From Neelides folsomi (taxonomy: Eukaryota > Arthropoda > Collembola > Neelipleona > Neelidae): 23,210 bases of DNA. This document shows, piece by piece, positions 21,143 through 23,210 of the stretch. The stretch covers positions 1-23,210 of the forward strand of contig JAQGBZ010000648.1 of NCBI GenBank assembly GCA_034687125.1, written 5' to 3'. The notes beneath the pieces are model-generated. The model worked only from the letters and a program-made list of their open reading frames with translations. It did not search any database and had not been told where the DNA came from. Made by a program: the position numbers and the translations under genes. Numbering within the stretch: the stretch's first letter is position 1; each line of letters begins with the position of its first letter.

Positions 21143-23111
21143 ATGCAATGGAGAAGATTTTTAAGATTTAGGAAGGGAGGGAGGGTGGATTCTGTTGAAG
21201 AACATGTAACTCACTGCGATATCGAAAACGAGGGCGAAAAGCATAAACCTAAACATAAAGTTGTCAACAATGGTCTTTGGATCCCATCGAGATACGGAGA
21301 ACACATTGAGATTTCACAATGGCGAGTCATTGAAGGCAATTTCCGATTCTTCTGTGATGGACGGATCATGGTTGGAAAGGACTTTTACTTCTGGTGGTTG
21401 ATCGTTATTTACGTTTTGGCCATTGTCTCGGTCTTCATCACCTTTGAGTAAGATCATTAAAAATATACACGTAATGGACTAATGATCATGTTATTAAGAG
21501 TTTCTACAAAACCTTTAATACCTATACATATACAATATAATACAATCCAAGTGTATGAATACAATTTTGATTTGTTTCAACAGAGTTGTTCCAAATTTTA
21601 GTGGAATTGGATTAATAGTTTTAACTGGATCAACAATAACCTTTGCTTGCCTTTCTCTAATTAATTTTGTAAAAGTTATTATTTATGATCCTGGTTATGT
21701 CCCTTTACCTGATCCTGAGGAGCGGCTTGATAATATTATTCATTGTAAGAAAATTAAAATTAAATTAATAAAAGTTATCTTTTATTCATTTTTACAATAT
21801 ACATACCTAATTATATTACAATTTTTATGACTTCTGCTTAGAAATTCATATGTGCATGTGCATGTGCATAAGCATAATAGGTTGAGATTGAAATTATATC
21901 CAACGCATCAATCTAGGTATATGTAATTAATTATAATTACCCAAGATCTAAAATTTTTATTTTCCATTTTAAGATCACACATTGATAAAAACTCGGTCTG
22001 TTTGGGAAAAAACAATGGTGGTAAATGGAAAAGCTGTTGAAACCGTTTTTTGTGTCTTTTGTTGTCAATTTCGGCCACCAAGAGCAGCCCATTGCTTGAA
22101 ATGCGGGATTTGTATTGGTAAATTATTTGCATTTTAGTATTATGTACAAGTACAACTTTTGGAGATTCATTTTGATCTACTTCTTGATTACATAAAGTTT
22201 TAATTTAAAAGTTCAAAATTTAATTTCAGAACGGCTTGACCACCACTGTGAAATATTTTCCAAGTGTATTGGACGAAGAAATTACGGATATTTTTGTCTT
22301 TTTCTTATCTATGCACATTTCTTTTTCATCATCGTCCTCTCGGTTTCTCTCAATAATTTTATATCTTGTAATAGAAGTTTTAAATAATTCTAATCTAATT
22401 AAATAATAAGCCGATCAAGCAAATAACATTTTTCTAATGCAGCTTGGGCCAATAATGGATTCACTCATGCAGCAGGAAGTTCTCCAACAGTCTTTCTCCT
22501 TCTCTGTTCTTTAATAATTCCACCATTGGGTCTTATCGAGCTACTTATCCTTGTCTACATTCACCTGTATCTTATTGCAGTGGACAAAACAACTTATGAA
22601 AAGGTAACGTTTCATCTTTTAATTACAAGTAAATTTTTAAAAATGTTCCTTGATTAAGATGTAATTATACACATTAAAACATTAATTGCAAGTTTAATTT
22701 TGTCCATGCATGAATTTTTTTATAGACTCAAGGAATCAGACCAAGTCGGGAGAAGGGCTGGAAGTTTATTTCATGTGCATTGAAAAATTTTAAAGAGCTT
22801 GTGATTAATCGACCCCCTCCGATGAAAATAAGTCAGTGTCTCACATTCTTTGTTCCTCTTTTATCAAAAGCTGATATGAAAGAAACATCAAAAGGTTGAT
22901 TCTTGTTAAAGCTATATCATATTATGAAATTACAGAGCCAAGGTCTATTGTTCGATTGAGAGCAGTTCCAAAGCGCCTTAACAGAAGAGATTGGAGAGAT
23001 GAATTCCCATTAGTTAACAGTACACCAACTACGAAGAGGAAAAGCAGATCTGTGCTTTCAGCATGCTGTAAATTAATACAGGGTGGCCCAGTAGTCGATA
23101 GGTTTTTTTAA
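21143..23111 (+). CDS. ZDHHC9/14/18-type palmitoyltransferase, 7 exons, altered DHHC motif
   Basis: Exons: 21143-21447, 21584-21744, 21974-22117, 22230-22367, 22443-22603, 22726-22831 (or to 22894), 22936-23111 (TAA). The protein has 396 or 417 residues. Order: cytosolic N-terminus with GNFRFFCDGRIMVGK (as in ZDHHC9/14), TM1 about 82-101, TM2 about 107-130 followed by DPGYVPLPDPEE, a Cys-rich domain about 182-222 (CVFC, RPPRAAHC, CLKCGIC, DHHC with Cys210), TM3, TM4, then TTYE (the TTxE motif). DHHC enzymes transfer palmitate to protein cysteines at Golgi, ER or plasma membranes; Cys210 would carry the acyl group. Odd point: after DHHC the usual PWVxN is EIFSK, although Cys216 and the spacing are kept. 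The last exon is basic (KRKSRS) and followed by Cys-Cys. The start was chosen as the first ATG in frame with the conserved part. Confidence 0.9.
21851..21868. repeat. (TGTGCA)3 microsatellite in a ZDHHC intron
   Basis: Three perfect copies of a hexamer inside the intron 21745-21973, followed by a degenerate fourth copy (taagca). It is short and probably of no functional weight. Confidence 0.85.
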
Positions 23112-23210
23112 ATCAGTAATATATTTTTTATTTAGTAACCGAATTTCATAAAAATTAGCAGATACATACCTTATATATCATGTTATATAAAAATAAGCTT
23201 TAACTCGTCA
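23112..23210. other. 3' flank of the ZDHHC gene
   Basis: About 100 bp of AT-rich sequence after the TAA. No canonical AATAAA is seen before the window ends, so the 3' UTR probably continues beyond it. Confidence 0.5.

Noticed and set aside
1..23210. tRNA, rRNA, snRNA genes or CRISPR arrays
   Set aside because: I looked for tRNA B-box-like words, U1/U6-like sequence and regularly spaced repeats, and found none with supporting structure.

Overview
This is a window of nuclear DNA from an animal. Three spliced protein-coding genes can be rebuilt exon by exon. All introns are GT-AG, most are 75 to 700 bp, and there is no bacterial operon structure. The gene set (DIP2, an alpha-kleisin cohesin subunit, a DHHC palmitoyltransferase), the compact introns and the AT-rich spacers fit a small-genome invertebrate. 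I cannot name the phylum from sequence alone.

Layout. Positions 1-3520 hold no exon I can support; this is probably the end of a long 5' intron of DIP2, or upstream DNA. Positions 3521-15306 (+) carry 22 consecutive exons of DIP2 through to the stop codon. They encode about 1,507 residues: a disordered linker and two adenylate-forming (FAAL-like) domains. The N-terminal DMAP1-binding domain is not in the window. Positions 15307-18020 are a 2.7 kb AT-rich spacer with one GC-richer island at 17440-17649. Positions 20565-18021 (-) hold a ten-exon gene for a 536-residue RAD21/REC8-type kleisin. It is head-to-head with a seven-exon ZDHHC9/14/18-type palmitoyltransferase gene at 21143-23111 (+), separated by a 577 bp divergent intergenic region.

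The three genes are not an evident pathway: lipid metabolism and signalling, sister-chromatid cohesion, and protein S-acylation. I see no new multi-gene system. The points most worth checking are: a palmitoyltransferase that keeps its zinc ligands and DHHC cysteine but has lost the near-invariant Pro-Trp after it; a DIP2 intron that is a multiple of three, has no stop codon, and would insert a hydrophobic segment if retained; an unexplained open, GC-richer island between the genes; and a sharp change in base composition near 15.5 kb.
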